Positions 37,996 to 47,715 of a stretch of 64,000 nt of DNA are shown here, one piece after another (the first letter of the stretch is position 1; every line of letters starts with the position of its first letter). The notes under the pieces were generated by a model. The model ran no database searches and was not told where the DNA came from. It saw only the letters and a program-made list of their open reading frames with translations. The translations under genes and the position numbers were made by a program. The DNA is from Nitrincola tibetensis (GTDB lineage: Bacteria > Pseudomonadota > Gammaproteobacteria > Pseudomonadales > Balneatricaceae), in NCBI RefSeq assembly GCF_003284585.1, contig NZ_QKRX01000009.1, forward strand, positions 1-64,000. Direction: 5' to 3'.

Positions 37996-39489
37996 TTACT
38001 TCAACTGAATGGTCATGTTAGGACCCGACGCAATATCGTCTTCAAACCAACGCGCCGTAACGGTTTTAGTTTCCGTATAGAAACGCACAGCTTGTTTACC
38101 ATACGCGTGCTGATCACCATAGAAAGACTTGCGCCAGCCCGTGAAAGAGAAGAAAGGCAGTGGTACAGGCACAGGTACGTTAATACCCACTTGACCCACT
38201 TGTATTTCATGCTGGTATTTACGTGCTGCAGCACCCGATGCGGTAAAAATGGACGTGCCGTTGCCGTATGGGTTTTCATTTATCAGTGCGATGGCTTCTT
38301 CTAGAGTATCGACTTCAAGCGCAATTAAAACAGGTCCGAAAATTTCTTCGCGGTAGATCGACATATCGCGAGTGACCTGAGTGAAGAAGGTTGGCCCAAT
38401 CCAGTTGCCATTGGGGAAACCTTCAACTTGGCAAACACTGCCATCTAGTAAGCATTCAGCACCGGCATCTTTGCCCTCTTGAATAAAGTCCAGCACGCGC
38501 TGTTTTGCTTGAGGATTGATCAATGGGCCGTAACCTGCTTCAGGATCATTCCAAGCTCCTGGACGAACCTTCGCTAATGCATCGCGCAGCTCTGGAATCC
38601 ATTTACGGGACTCACCTACGAACACGGCAACTGAAATCGCCATGCAACGCTGGCCTGCTGCACCAACAGATGCACCCACCAAATTATTAATCACATGGGA
38701 TTTTTGTGCATCCGGCATAATGACCATATGGTTTTTAGCGCCCGCAAATGCTTGCACACGCTTCATATGGTCTGTGCCCGTTTTGTAAATATGCTCGCCT
38801 ACTGCAACGGATCCTACAAAGGAGATGGCAGGCGTATCTGGGTGAACCAAAAGCTGATTAACAACATCTTTTGTGCCGTGAATCACTTGCAACAATCCTG
38901 CTGGGGCGCCCGCTTCCTGAAAAAGTTCGGCTAAACGCATCGGCGTTAAAGGATCTTGCTCAGAGGGTTTGAGCACGAAGGTGTTTCCGCAGGCAATCGC
39001 CATCGGGAACATCCACAAAGGAATCATGGCTGGGAAGTTAAACGGCGTTATACCGACACACACGCCAAGCGGCTGGGTGTAGCTGTAGCAATCCACTTTG
39101 CGGGCAACGTTTTCAACTGTTTCACCCATGCTTAAGGACGCAATGTTGCAGGCATGCTCAACCACTTCAATTCCACGCCATACATCACCTTTGGCATCTT
39201 CAAAGGTTTTGCCAGTTTCACTGCTTAGAATTGTCGCCAATTCGTCATGGTGCTCTTTCAGCAATGCTTGGTAACGCAACATGAGACGAGCACGTTCTGA
39301 TACGGGCACTTCTTTCCAGGTTTGAAAGGCGGCTTTTGCGACGGAAACCGCTTGATCGACTTCTTCAGGCGTTGCGCAGGGCACTTGCGCGATAACGTCT
39401 TGAGTGGCGGGATTGGTGACAGGAATCCAATGCGCGCTTTGACTCTGGACCATTTCACCGTTAATCAGCATGGGTACTTGATGTGTCAT
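37996..39489 (-). CDS. mmsA: Methylmalonate-semialdehyde dehydrogenase (CoA-acylating)
   Basis: 497 aa aldehyde dehydrogenase of the MmsA group. Catalytic Cys282 lies in [11 protein letters not shown]; the family [11 protein letters not shown] segment precedes it and replaces the usual catalytic Glu region. It turns methylmalonate semialdehyde into propionyl-CoA with NAD and CoA. It is the first gene of the nine-gene operon, with a LiuR-type box about 70 bases before the ATG. Confidence 0.96.
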   Translation of the reverse strand: MTHQVPMLINGEMVQSQSAHWIPVTNPATQDVIAQVPCATPEEVDQAVSVAKAAFQTWKEVPVSERARLMLRYQALLKEHHDELATILSSETGKTFEDAKGDVWRGIEVVEHACNIASLSMGETVENVARKVDCYSYTQPLGVCVGITPFNFPAMIPLWMFPMAIACGNTFVLKPSEQDPLTPMRLAELFQEAGAPAGLLQVIHGTKDVVNQLLVHPDTPAISFVGSVAVGEHIYKTGTDHMKRVQAFAGAKNHMVIMPDAQKSHVINNLVGASVGAAGQRCMAISVAVFVGESRKWIPELRDALAKVRPGAWNDPEAGYGPLINPQAKQRVLDFIQEGKDAGAECLLDGSVCQVEGFPNGNWIGPTFFTQVTRDMSIYREEIFGPVLIALEVDTLEEAIALINENPYGNGTSIFTASGAAARKYQHEIQVGQVGINVPVPVPLPFFSFTGWRKSFYGDQHAYGKQAVRFYTETKTVTARWFEDDIASGPNMTIQLK

Positions 39490-39556
39490 AAATTTGATCT
39501 CTACCTTTATTGTTATTGTCTAATCCGACATGACTCTGACAAGATAATATATTACC

Positions 39557-39573
39557 TTTACGTTAACGTTAAT
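39557..39573. promoter_or_regulatory. LiuR-like operator upstream of mmsA
   Basis: TTTACGTTAACGTTAAT differs at one base from the box in front of liuR at 50612. It lies 68 bases before the mmsA start, in the probable promoter. Confidence 0.7.
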
Positions 39574-39681
39574 ATCTAATCAGGAATTTTTCAATACAAA
39601 TATGTTGTAACATGAAATTGAGCCTGTACTGATTGATAAAGTTGTTAAGATAATGGACTATATTGCGACTTTCAACTAAGG

Positions 39682-39698
39682 TTTACCTTAACGTCAAC
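39682..39698. promoter_or_regulatory. LiuR-like operator upstream of the AraC gene
   Basis: TTTACCTTAACGTCAAC, 19 bases before the ATG of the AraC-type regulator, where binding would block its expression. Confidence 0.6.
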
Positions 39699-39717
39699 AA
39701 AGTAAAAATACTAAACA

Positions 39718-40617
39718 ATGAGCCAACCCTCTTCCTGGCCGATTCCAAATGGCAGTACACGCTTTGTTCTCCCACGCCGCATAGTCTCTGAATTGAGCGA
39801 ACATCCGCTCAGCAAGGATCTATACCCCTTAGCCATGGGCTATTACAAGCGCGCTTTTGGCCACAGCATGTCTCGCAGCCGTCACGACGACTGCCTACTC
39901 ATATATTGCGTTGATGGCTGTGGAAAGCTCAATGCGGGATTAAAGTCATACAAAATCACCACTGGCGACTTTATTTTGCTACCAAAAGATGAAATTCACA
40001 GCTACCTTGCCGATAGCAAAACGCCTTGGAGTATTTATTGGTTGCATTGCGAAGGACAACTGATTAGCGAGTTCATCTCACCTCTCAAAAAAATGAGCCG
40101 ACACCCTGTTCTGCAATTGGGATTGCATTCACGGCTCATCTCTGATTTCGAAGCGCTTCTCGATCTTCGCCAGTCAACTCAGCTTTTTGAATCTTACCTT
40201 CACTCAAGCAGCTTACTACGCCAACTGCTAACCCATATCACACTGCTCCACACACAAGCCCGTCATCACTTTGACAAAACCTTTGATATGGAAGCCATTC
40301 AAAGCCTAATGCTGAGGTGCGTGCATGAAACACTGGACATAGACACGCTCGCGGCGACGGCTAACCTGTCGAAATTTCACTTCATTAAACGTTACAAAGC
40401 TTTGACGGGCAGCACACCCATCAACGACTTTATTCGCATGAAAATTGAACGCGCCTGCCATTTGCTGGACATCACCGATCAACGAATCAGTGAGATTGCC
40501 TGGACACTCGGCTATGAAGACGCCTACTACTTCTCTCGGGCCTTCAGAAAAGTCATGGGCATCTCGCCGAGCCAATACCGAAGCATTCGCCTAGGCAAAG
40601 CGACTTATAAGGAGTAG
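39718..40617 (+). CDS. AraC-family regulator (MmsR-like)
   Basis: 299 aa. The N-terminal cupin-type sensor domain (about 40-160, with DCLLIYCVDGCGKL and GDFILLPKDEIHSY) is followed by two C-terminal HTH motifs (about 205-290; DTLAATANLSKFHFIKRYKALTG and ISEIAWTLGYEDAYYFSRAFRK). It is divergent from mmsA and is probably the activator of the valine operon, as MmsR is in pseudomonads. A LiuR-like box overlaps its leader. Confidence 0.88.
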   Translation: MSQPSSWPIPNGSTRFVLPRRIVSELSEHPLSKDLYPLAMGYYKRAFGHSMSRSRHDDCLLIYCVDGCGKLNAGLKSYKITTGDFILLPKDEIHSYLADSKTPWSIYWLHCEGQLISEFISPLKKMSRHPVLQLGLHSRLISDFEALLDLRQSTQLFESYLHSSSLLRQLLTHITLLHTQARHHFDKTFDMEAIQSLMLRCVHETLDIDTLAATANLSKFHFIKRYKALTGSTPINDFIRMKIERACHLLDITDQRISEIAWTLGYEDAYYFSRAFRKVMGISPSQYRSIRLGKATYKE

Positions 40618-40623
40618 CCCATT

Positions 40624-42360
40624 TTAAGAAGAATGCATAGGTGTCGACTCTTTTTCACGATACATAGCGTAGTCCGCTAAACGCACCAACCCATCTGCAT
40701 CAATGGAGTCTGTGGGGTAATACGAGACACCCATGGCCGCTGTTAAAGACAGCCAAGGGTCCATTTTTAAACACTCTAGTGGCTCAGCGAGGACTTGATT
40801 AATTTGCTCCATCACTCGCTTAACCCTATCTGGACGCTCAGCACTGCGAAGCAGAATAACAAATTCATCGCCAGAGAAACGTGCAAGACAGTCATCCGAA
40901 TCAATGACGTTCGAGATACGGGCCGCAATTTCTTTCAGCGCTAAATCGCCAGCATCGCGCCCCCAAGCATTGTTAATATGCTTGAATCGATTAATGTCGA
41001 TAAACAGCACAGCCATAGACTGCTGACGACGATAGTGCTGATCCCCCTCAATCAATTTGCGCAACCTCAGCGTAAACGCGTCACGATTAATCAGGCCCGT
41101 TAACGGATCGGTTTGCAGACGTTTTTGCATTTGCTCAACGCCTCGCGCTAATTCACCCAACTCATCCCGACGATAAATATTCACCGGCGCATCTAACTCG
41201 CCATCACCCACTCGCACCAAGGCTTCTTTTAACTTACGAAGATCAGCCGCAACCCAGTTCAGAATGGCCAGACCAATCAAGATGGCGATAATGATGGCCA
41301 CCACGGCTATATAAACACTGCGCTTAATGTTTTCGGTAATGCCCGACATAAAGTCACTGTCTGGCACAGCAACAATCGATAACCAATCCAGCCCCGCATC
41401 ATCTCTAACACGATCAAATGCCACATGTATTAGCTGGTCATCAAAAACAAGAGACAAGGGCCGGGTTTCATCTGGGACACCCTGCTCTTCAATGCTCGAA
41501 ATTACAGCTTTGTATACGTCCGCCATTATCGGCACGCTCACATCTTCAACCGCCACACGAACAAACTCACCATTGCCACTTGGAAGCACATTAGGCGTAT
41601 TAGACGCTGCAATCAATTTCCCATTAGGCTCAACAATAAAAGCGATTCCTTGCGGTGAGATTCGCAAATGGCCAACAAACTCATTTAATGCACGGAGCGA
41701 GACATCGGTCGCAACGACGCCCTCAAAAAAGCCCTCTTGCGACAAAACTTGACGTGCACGAGTAGCGATTAGCTGACGCGAACCAAAGTCAATGTAGATA
41801 GAGGTCCATGTATGCCCACGCAACTCTTTACCGTCAACATACCAAGGACGCACACGAGGATCAAACAAGCGATCTTCCTCACGAACAAGCTGCAATTCGC
41901 CGTCAATCCCTTCATAGTGATAGATCTTGCGATGCTCGGAGGCCTCCAATTTTAAACGCAACTCCACTTTATTGTCAGACAAGCGCTGCAAACCTATCCC
42001 CTGTCCTGCTTCGTTTCCATAGTAAACATAGTCATTGGGGTCTGTATGGAGCGAAGTGGCAATCCAAAATCGCGTCTTAAGATTTGTCATATCCGACTCA
42101 ATACGAATCGGTGCTGGCATTCCAATCGGAAAAGCTGTTTCAAGCACAGCCCCTGAGCCAATAATATGACGATCAATTGCCTGAGTGATTCGGCCGACCG
42201 TCTCAAGCAACAACTGATCTATAAGCGTATTGATGGCCTTGCTTCCGGCCTGGTATGAAAGACCACCAATCGATAATGCAAGGCATACAACCAATACAAC
42301 ATAGGGAATAGTTAACACAGAACGAAGCGACAGGACACCCTTGCGTTTAGCTTTAAACAT
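40624..42360 (-). CDS. Membrane diguanylate cyclase (periplasmic sensor + HAMP + GGDEF)
   Basis: 578 aa. A transmembrane helix at about 17-38, a periplasmic Cache-type sensor region to about 345, a second helix at about 348-372, a HAMP-like linker and a C-terminal GGDEF domain. The signature is SGDEF at 496-500, a form that is usually active. The inhibitory site expected as RxxD at 487-490 reads DSDD, so the Arg is lost and feedback inhibition may be missing. It would make cyclic di-GMP in response to an external ligand. It is not obviously part of the neighbouring catabolic operons. Confidence 0.92.
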   Translation of the reverse strand: MFKAKRKGVLSLRSVLTIPYVVLVVCLALSIGGLSYQAGSKAINTLIDQLLLETVGRITQAIDRHIIGSGAVLETAFPIGMPAPIRIESDMTNLKTRFWIATSLHTDPNDYVYYGNEAGQGIGLQRLSDNKVELRLKLEASEHRKIYHYEGIDGELQLVREEDRLFDPRVRPWYVDGKELRGHTWTSIYIDFGSRQLIATRARQVLSQEGFFEGVVATDVSLRALNEFVGHLRISPQGIAFIVEPNGKLIAASNTPNVLPSGNGEFVRVAVEDVSVPIMADVYKAVISSIEEQGVPDETRPLSLVFDDQLIHVAFDRVRDDAGLDWLSIVAVPDSDFMSGITENIKRSVYIAVVAIIIAILIGLAILNWVAADLRKLKEALVRVGDGELDAPVNIYRRDELGELARGVEQMQKRLQTDPLTGLINRDAFTLRLRKLIEGDQHYRRQQSMAVLFIDINRFKHINNAWGRDAGDLALKEIAARISNVIDSDDCLARFSGDEFVILLRSAERPDRVKRVMEQINQVLAEPLECLKMDPWLSLTAAMGVSYYPTDSIDADGLVRLADYAMYREKESTPMHSS

Positions 42361-42428
42361 GCCCTTTATTACCCCTCGCTCTGAACTTGATTTTGAGGCG
42401 TAACAGAATAAACAGCTGAAAGGTTTAT

Positions 42429-42457
42429 GTCCATCTAGGATCGCATCTTAGATGGAC
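42429..42457. terminator. Hairpin after the thiolase gene
   Basis: GTCCATCTA and TAGATGGAC are exact inverted copies with an 11-base loop, and outer GGTTT/AAACC can extend the stem. There is no long T-run, so it may be a Rho-aided terminator of the liv-thiolase operon. Confidence 0.5.
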
Positions 42458-42464
42458 CAAAAAC

Positions 42465-43643
42465 CTAGTAGATCTCTAATGCAACAGCGGTCGCTTCACC
42501 ACCTCCAATACATAAAGAAGCCACTCCACGCTTTAAATTACGCTTTTGAAGTGCGTAAAGCAGTGTCACCAGAATTCTAGAGCCACTAGAGCCAATTGGA
42601 TGACCCAAAGCACAGGCACCACCGTTCACATTGACCTTGCGCTCATCTAAACCCAAAGCTTGCTGAGCCAGCAAAGTCACCACTGCAAACGCTTCATTTA
42701 TTTCGAAAAGATCCACACTGTCTTTATCCCAGTCCGCCATTTTTAGGACTTTCTCAATAGCCCCAATCGGGGCCAGAGTAAATTCAGCAGGCAGTTGCGC
42801 ATGCGTGGAATGAGCAACAATACGCGCTAGGGGCTTTAAACCACGGCTCAGAGCTTCAGATTCTTTCATCAACACCAATGCAGAAGCACCATCGGAAATC
42901 GAGCTGGAGTTTGCAGCCGTGACCGTCCCATCTTTTGCAAAAGCAGGCTTTAATGAACGAATTTTATCCAAGCGAGCCTTACCTGGCTGCTCATCAATCG
43001 CCACAACCTGGTCACCCGCACGTGTTGAAATAACCACTGGCGCAATCTCATCAGCAAAACCGCCGGACTGAATGGCGGACAGTGACTTATCCAAAGACGC
43101 GATAGCGAAGTCATCCATCACCTCCCGGGTAATGCCGTGCGCATCGGCAGAACGTTGAGCAAAGCTCCCCATCAAACCGCCTTCATAGGCATCTTCGAGA
43201 CCATCCATAAACATATGATCCAGCACCTTCCCATGCCCCATTCGCAGACCTTCGCGAACCTTAGGCAACAAGTAAGGGGACTGACTCATATTTTCCATTC
43301 CACCCGCCACCATGGCTGCCGCACTGCCAGCAAGCAACTGATCATGTGCAAGCATGACGGCTTTCATGCCAGAGCCGCACATTTTATTAATCGTGGTACA
43401 ACCAACGGAAATCGGCAACCCTGCTTTCAATGCCGCTTGCCGAGCAGGCGCTTGGCCTAAGCCAGCTGGCAAAACGCACCCCATAATCACTTCATCAACA
43501 CCCTCCGATGACACACCCGCACGCTCAAGTGCCGCTTTAATGGCAACAGCGCCCAAATCAGGAGATCTGACACTGCTTAAGTCACCCTGCAAACCACCCA
43601 TGGGCGTTCTAGCCGCTCCAACAATCACAATAGAATCGTTCAT
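42465..43643 (-). CDS. Acetyl-CoA acetyltransferase (thiolase II)
   Basis: 392 aa. Nucleophile Cys89 in KMCGSGMKAV, His in GGACALGHPIGSSGSR and the late Cys in ASLCIGGGEATA. It is the last gene of a liv-type importer operon, 55 bases after livM, which ties it to branched-chain amino acid use. It would split acetoacetyl-CoA (leucine) or 2-methylacetoacetyl-CoA (isoleucine), although the reverse, biosynthetic reaction for polyhydroxybutyrate is also possible. Confidence 0.93.
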   Translation of the reverse strand: MNDSIVIVGAARTPMGGLQGDLSSVRSPDLGAVAIKAALERAGVSSEGVDEVIMGCVLPAGLGQAPARQAALKAGLPISVGCTTINKMCGSGMKAVMLAHDQLLAGSAAAMVAGGMENMSQSPYLLPKVREGLRMGHGKVLDHMFMDGLEDAYEGGLMGSFAQRSADAHGITREVMDDFAIASLDKSLSAIQSGGFADEIAPVVISTRAGDQVVAIDEQPGKARLDKIRSLKPAFAKDGTVTAANSSSISDGASALVLMKESEALSRGLKPLARIVAHSTHAQLPAEFTLAPIGAIEKVLKMADWDKDSVDLFEINEAFAVVTLLAQQALGLDERKVNVNGGACALGHPIGSSGSRILVTLLYALQKRNLKRGVASLCIGGGEATAVALEIY

Positions 43644-43698
43644 TCGTTACCTCATGTATTTAGGCGCATGGAATACTTGATCCCCACCCACTACCTGA

Positions 43699-44694
43699 TT
43701 ATTTAAAGTTCTTTTTATAAAATTTCTGAAATTCACCGATAATGCCAGCACGGAACATCAATACGCAGAGAATAAAAATCACACCCAAGATGACGTTCAC
43801 CCAATCGCCCAATGCGCTTTGCGCTAACTGATGCTCAAGACTCACTACAAACGCAGCACCCACGACAGGTCCCAACAACGTACCAACGCCACCGACCAAG
43901 GTCATCAACACCACTTCTCCCGACATGTGCCAATGCGCGTCATTTAGCGAAGCCAACTGAAAGACGATGGTTTTTACTGAGCCTGCCAAGCCTGCCAAAG
44001 CCGCTGAGATAACAAAGGCGACCAACTTGTAGCGATCCACATTGTAGCCAAGCGATGTTGCACGTGGCTCATTCTCTTTAATGGCCTTAAGCACATGCCC
44101 ATAGGGTGAATGAACCATCCGATGAACCACGGCAAAACCAAAAACAAACACGGCTAAAACAAAATAATACATCGCTAGATTATCGGCTAAATTAATGACA
44201 CCGAGTAACTTACCGCGCGGAATACCGTGTAGACCGTCTTCACCACCAGTAAAAGAGGACTGCACGTAAAAGAAAAACACGAGCTGCGCCAGGGCTAAAG
44301 TAATCATGGCAAAATAAATGCCTTGACGACGAATGGCCAGCAGACCAAACCCCAACCCGAGCAGTGTCGAGGCCGACGTACCCGCTAAAATAGCCAACTC
44401 TGGCGTCAAACCTGAATAGGTACTGAGTAGATAGCCAGTGGTGTAACCGCCGGTCGCCAGGAAGGCCGCATGACCAAAAGACAACAAACCCACGTAACCA
44501 AGCAGCAGATTAAATGCGACAGCAAATAGCGCAAAGCATAGTATTTTCATTAAGAAAACGGGGTACACCACATAGGGTGCAATTAACGCAATCACAAAAA
44601 ATGCACCGTAAAGCATCAACTTTCTTCGCTCAGAACGCTGCTTCTGCTCGAGCACACTTTTACGTGCCGGACTTGCATACACTGAAGTCGTCAT
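43699..44694 (-). CDS. livM: Branched-chain amino acid-type ABC transporter permease (LivM)
   Basis: 331 aa, about ten hydrophobic segments. The N-terminal 25 residues are basic and cytoplasmic. The family run GYVGLLSFGHAAFLATGGY (about 65-83) and the coupling loop EPRATSLGYNVDRYKL are present. It pairs with LivH, whose stop lies three bases upstream. Confidence 0.92.
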   Translation of the reverse strand: MTTSVYASPARKSVLEQKQRSERRKLMLYGAFFVIALIAPYVVYPVFLMKILCFALFAVAFNLLLGYVGLLSFGHAAFLATGGYTTGYLLSTYSGLTPELAILAGTSASTLLGLGFGLLAIRRQGIYFAMITLALAQLVFFFYVQSSFTGGEDGLHGIPRGKLLGVINLADNLAMYYFVLAVFVFGFAVVHRMVHSPYGHVLKAIKENEPRATSLGYNVDRYKLVAFVISAALAGLAGSVKTIVFQLASLNDAHWHMSGEVVLMTLVGGVGTLLGPVVGAAFVVSLEHQLAQSALGDWVNVILGVIFILCVLMFRAGIIGEFQKFYKKNFK

Positions 44695-44697
44695 ACC

Positions 44698-45585
44698 CTA
44701 TGCCTCCTTCCCAAACAGGCCTGATGGCCTAACCAATAACACCAACACCATTACCAAAAAGATGACTGTACTTGACGCTTCAGGATAAAAAACCTTTGTT
44801 AATCCTTCAATAATGCCCATTGCCAACCCAGTAATCACCGCACCAAGAATCGAGCCCATTCCTCCTATAACAACCACAGCAAACACTATAATCAGAATAT
44901 TGGCACCCATTACAGGCGTGACCGAGTAGATAGGGGCCGCAAGAACACCGGCAAATGCAGCCAGCATTACCCCAAAGCCATAAGTTAAGCTAACAAGCAA
45001 TGGCACGTTGATACCAAATGCCTGCATCAGTTGCGAGTTTTCCGTTCCTGCACGCAAATAAGAGCCTAATTTGGTTTTTTCAATCATGAACCAAGTGCCA
45101 ATACAGACCACCAAGGCCGCAACGATAACCCAGGCACGATAATAAGGAAGGAACATGAAGCCAAGATTCACACCGCCTCTAAAAACCTCAGGTATTGGGT
45201 AACGCAACCCCGACACACCATAAATATTTGTTAATACCCCCTGGATAACCAGCGCCAAACCAAAGGTTAATAACAAGCTGTAAATATGGTCTTCATTGGC
45301 AATTTTTCTGAGTAAGAAAAACTCAATTAAAACACCCACAACACCAACAATTAAGGGGGCAAGTATTAAAGCGACCCAATAATTAACACCCAAGGTATTA
45401 AATAAAACAACTGTGCATAACGCACCCAGCATATAAAATGCGCCATGGGCGAAGTTAATAATCTTAAGAAGACCAAAAATAACCGCCAAACCTAAACTTA
45501 ATAAAGCATAAAATGCGCCATTAATAAGCCCAAGCAATAACTGACCCGAGAGCACAGCAATGGGTACTCCGAATATCATACTCAT
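44698..45585 (-). CDS. livH: Branched-chain amino acid-type ABC transporter permease (LivH)
   Basis: 295 aa inner-membrane protein with about eight helices. Family signatures are GLAVIFGLLKIINFAHGAFYMLG near residues 32-54 (shown here only in part in the protein) and GGMGSILGAVITGL near the C-terminus. It builds the channel with LivM. The substrate could be leucine, isoleucine and valine or related compounds. Confidence 0.92.
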   Translation of the reverse strand: MSMIFGVPIAVLSGQLLLGLINGAFYALLSLGLAVIFGLLKIINFAHGAFYMLGALCTVVLFNTLGVNYWVALILAPLIVGVVGVLIEFFLLRKIANEDHIYSLLLTFGLALVIQGVLTNIYGVSGLRYPIPEVFRGGVNLGFMFLPYYRAWVIVAALVVCIGTWFMIEKTKLGSYLRAGTENSQLMQAFGINVPLLVSLTYGFGVMLAAFAGVLAAPIYSVTPVMGANILIIVFAVVVIGGMGSILGAVITGLAMGIIEGLTKVFYPEASSTVIFLVMVLVLLVRPSGLFGKEA

Positions 45586-45672
45586 AGTAAGACCCTACCT
45601 GAAAATACTGGCTAAACCGACCTAACTAAATTCACGCCCTCGTTACATCACAAGGACGTGAACTCATTGCAC

Positions 45673-46884
45673 TTAGTTATTGACTAATTTGCACTGGCTT
45701 TCAGACAGAGGACGGTAAGCCTCATCCCCAGGAATGGTTCTCACTATTTTATAAAGGTCCCACTCATCTTTAGATTCAGCTGGGGTTTTTACTTGAGCAA
45801 GGTACATATCATGCACCATACGACCGTCTTCGCGGATATAACCACCCTTCGCAAACATGTCATTAATCGGCGTATTCATCATTTGCTGACGAACAGCCTG
45901 TGCTTCATCTGTACCCGCCTCTTTTACGGCATTCAAATAATGCACAGTACTAGAGTAAATACCGGCATGGACCATGGTTGGACGTACACCTGTTCTTTGC
46001 ATGAAGCGATCAGACCAAGCGCGGGCATCGTCATCCATATCCCAGTACCATCCAGTCGTCAACTGAATACCTTGCGCCGCTTGAACACCCAATGCATGTA
46101 CATCCGTGAGGAACAGCAACAACGCCGCCAGAGTTTGACCTGACTGCGTTAAACCAAACTCACCTGCAGTGGTAATGGCATTAGTAGTGTCAGAACCTGC
46201 ATTCGCCAAGGCCACAACTTTTGCGCCTGAGCTTTGTGCTTGTAAAATAAACGAGGAGAAATCACCCGTAGGGAAAGGATGACGCACCTTTTGCACTACC
46301 GTGCCGCCATTCGCGGTCACCACCTTTTCAACATCACCTTCTAAGGCGTGCCCAAAGGCATAATCAGCGGTTAAAATAAACCAGCTATCACCACCTTCCT
46401 GAACTACAGCTTGGGCTGTGCCGTTTGCCAGCGGATAGGTATCATAAACGTAATGAATGTGATTGGGGGTGCAATGCTCGTTAGTAATGCTAGATGCTGC
46501 TGATCCAGACACGATTCCTAAACGATTACTTTGCTCTAAAATACGGGTTGCTGCGATGGTTACCGAAGAAGCAACCAACCCTGCCACCATATCAACACCA
46601 TCATTTTCAACCCATTGGCGCACCGTACTGGATGCAACGTCAGGGCTGTTTCGATCATCCGCGCTAACTACACGAATGTTGGCACCATTGACCTGCCCAC
46701 CCACATCCTCAACAGCCATTTGCAAAGCTACCAATCCATTTGGTCCTGCCAAATCACGGTAGGTACCTGACATATCAGCAAGATAACCAATTCGAATTTC
46801 ATTATCACTGATAGCTGCTTGCGCAGTCGTTGCGATAATTGTAGAAGCAATTGCGGCTGATAAGAGTTTTTTCATTATTTTCAT
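45673..46884 (-). CDS. livK: ABC transporter periplasmic substrate-binding protein (LivK type)
   Basis: 403 aa from ATG 46884, which has GGAG seven bases upstream; a longer frame from 46953 lacks a site. Signal peptide about 1-23 (ends AQA-A). Periplasmic-binding fold type I of the amino-acid/amide group: IRIGYLADMSGTYRD at the mature start and NDRNSPDVAS-like ADDRNSPDVAS. Relatives bind leucine, amides, urea or aromatic acids, so the ligand is not certain. The operon context points to branched-chain amino acids or their keto acids. Confidence 0.88.
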   Translation of the reverse strand: MKIMKKLLSAAIASTIIATTAQAAISDNEIRIGYLADMSGTYRDLAGPNGLVALQMAVEDVGGQVNGANIRVVSADDRNSPDVASSTVRQWVENDGVDMVAGLVASSVTIAATRILEQSNRLGIVSGSAASSITNEHCTPNHIHYVYDTYPLANGTAQAVVQEGGDSWFILTADYAFGHALEGDVEKVVTANGGTVVQKVRHPFPTGDFSSFILQAQSSGAKVVALANAGSDTTNAITTAGEFGLTQSGQTLAALLLFLTDVHALGVQAAQGIQLTTGWYWDMDDDARAWSDRFMQRTGVRPTMVHAGIYSSTVHYLNAVKEAGTDEAQAVRQQMMNTPINDMFAKGGYIREDGRMVHDMYLAQVKTPAESKDEWDLYKIVRTIPGDEAYRPLSESQCKLVNN

Positions 46885-46992
46885 TGTGTGTCTCCAGTGC
46901 CTTTTGGCTGTTATTTTTTTTCTAAACGAAAGAGAACGCGCTTTAAAACACATTTACTCGTATAAACACCACACGAATAAATATTTCCTTAA

Positions 46993-47715
46993 CTAAACAC
47001 CTAAGTAGGTATTTAATAATTCTTGCTTAGATGCCAATTCATTGGCTTGAATTTCTTCAACAATTTGACCATGTTCCATCAGGTAGTGACGATCGGCCAA
47101 GGGGGCTGCAAACCGAAAATTTTGCTCGACCAAAACAATGGTTAAACCCTTTTCTTTAAGCTTGATCAGTACTTCAGCGAGTTTTTGCACTATGACGGGA
47201 GCCAACCCTTCTGTGATTTCATCAAGCAACAACAAGTTAGCACCTGTCCGTAAAATTCGAGCCATGGCCAACATTTGCTGCTCCCCACCAGATAGGCGTG
47301 TACCTTGACTGTAGCGACGCTCATACAGGTTTGGGAACATGCTGTAAATGTCATCCAGACTCATACCATCACTGCGCACGGTGGGTGGCAACAACAGATT
47401 TTCTTCAACATTCAAGCTTGAAAAAATACCGCGCTCTTCTGGACAGTAGCCAACACCCAAATGGGCAATGTGATGCGCCGGGCTATCGATGGTTTCGCGA
47501 CCATTAATCATGATCGACCCTGTTCGGCGGCCAACCATGTTCATGATTGATTTCAACGTCGTGCTCCGGCCTGAGCCATTACGTCCTAGCAGGGTCACCA
47601 ACTCACCGCGTCTTACTAGCAAATCGATGCCATGAAGAATATGCGATTCACCATAAAATGCATGCAAGTCGGTGACTTTTAATTGTTCATAATTGGGTTT
47701 GATTGAATCAGTCAT
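46993..47715 (-). CDS. livF: ABC transporter ATPase (LivF type)
   Basis: 240 aa. Walker A reads GRNGSGRST (44-52), with Arg50 in place of the usual Lys; signature RLSGGEQQMLAMARIL, Walker B LLLLDEITEGLAP. The Lys-to-Arg change occurs in some LivF-type proteins as I recall, but may weaken hydrolysis. It pairs with LivG, overlapping its stop by one base (TAATG). Confidence 0.93.
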   Translation of the reverse strand: MTDSIKPNYEQLKVTDLHAFYGESHILHGIDLLVRRGELVTLLGRNGSGRSTTLKSIMNMVGRRTGSIMINGRETIDSPAHHIAHLGVGYCPEERGIFSSLNVEENLLLPPTVRSDGMSLDDIYSMFPNLYERRYSQGTRLSGGEQQMLAMARILRTGANLLLLDEITEGLAPVIVQKLAEVLIKLKEKGLTIVLVEQNFRFAAPLADRHYLMEHGQIVEEIQANELASKQELLNTYLGV

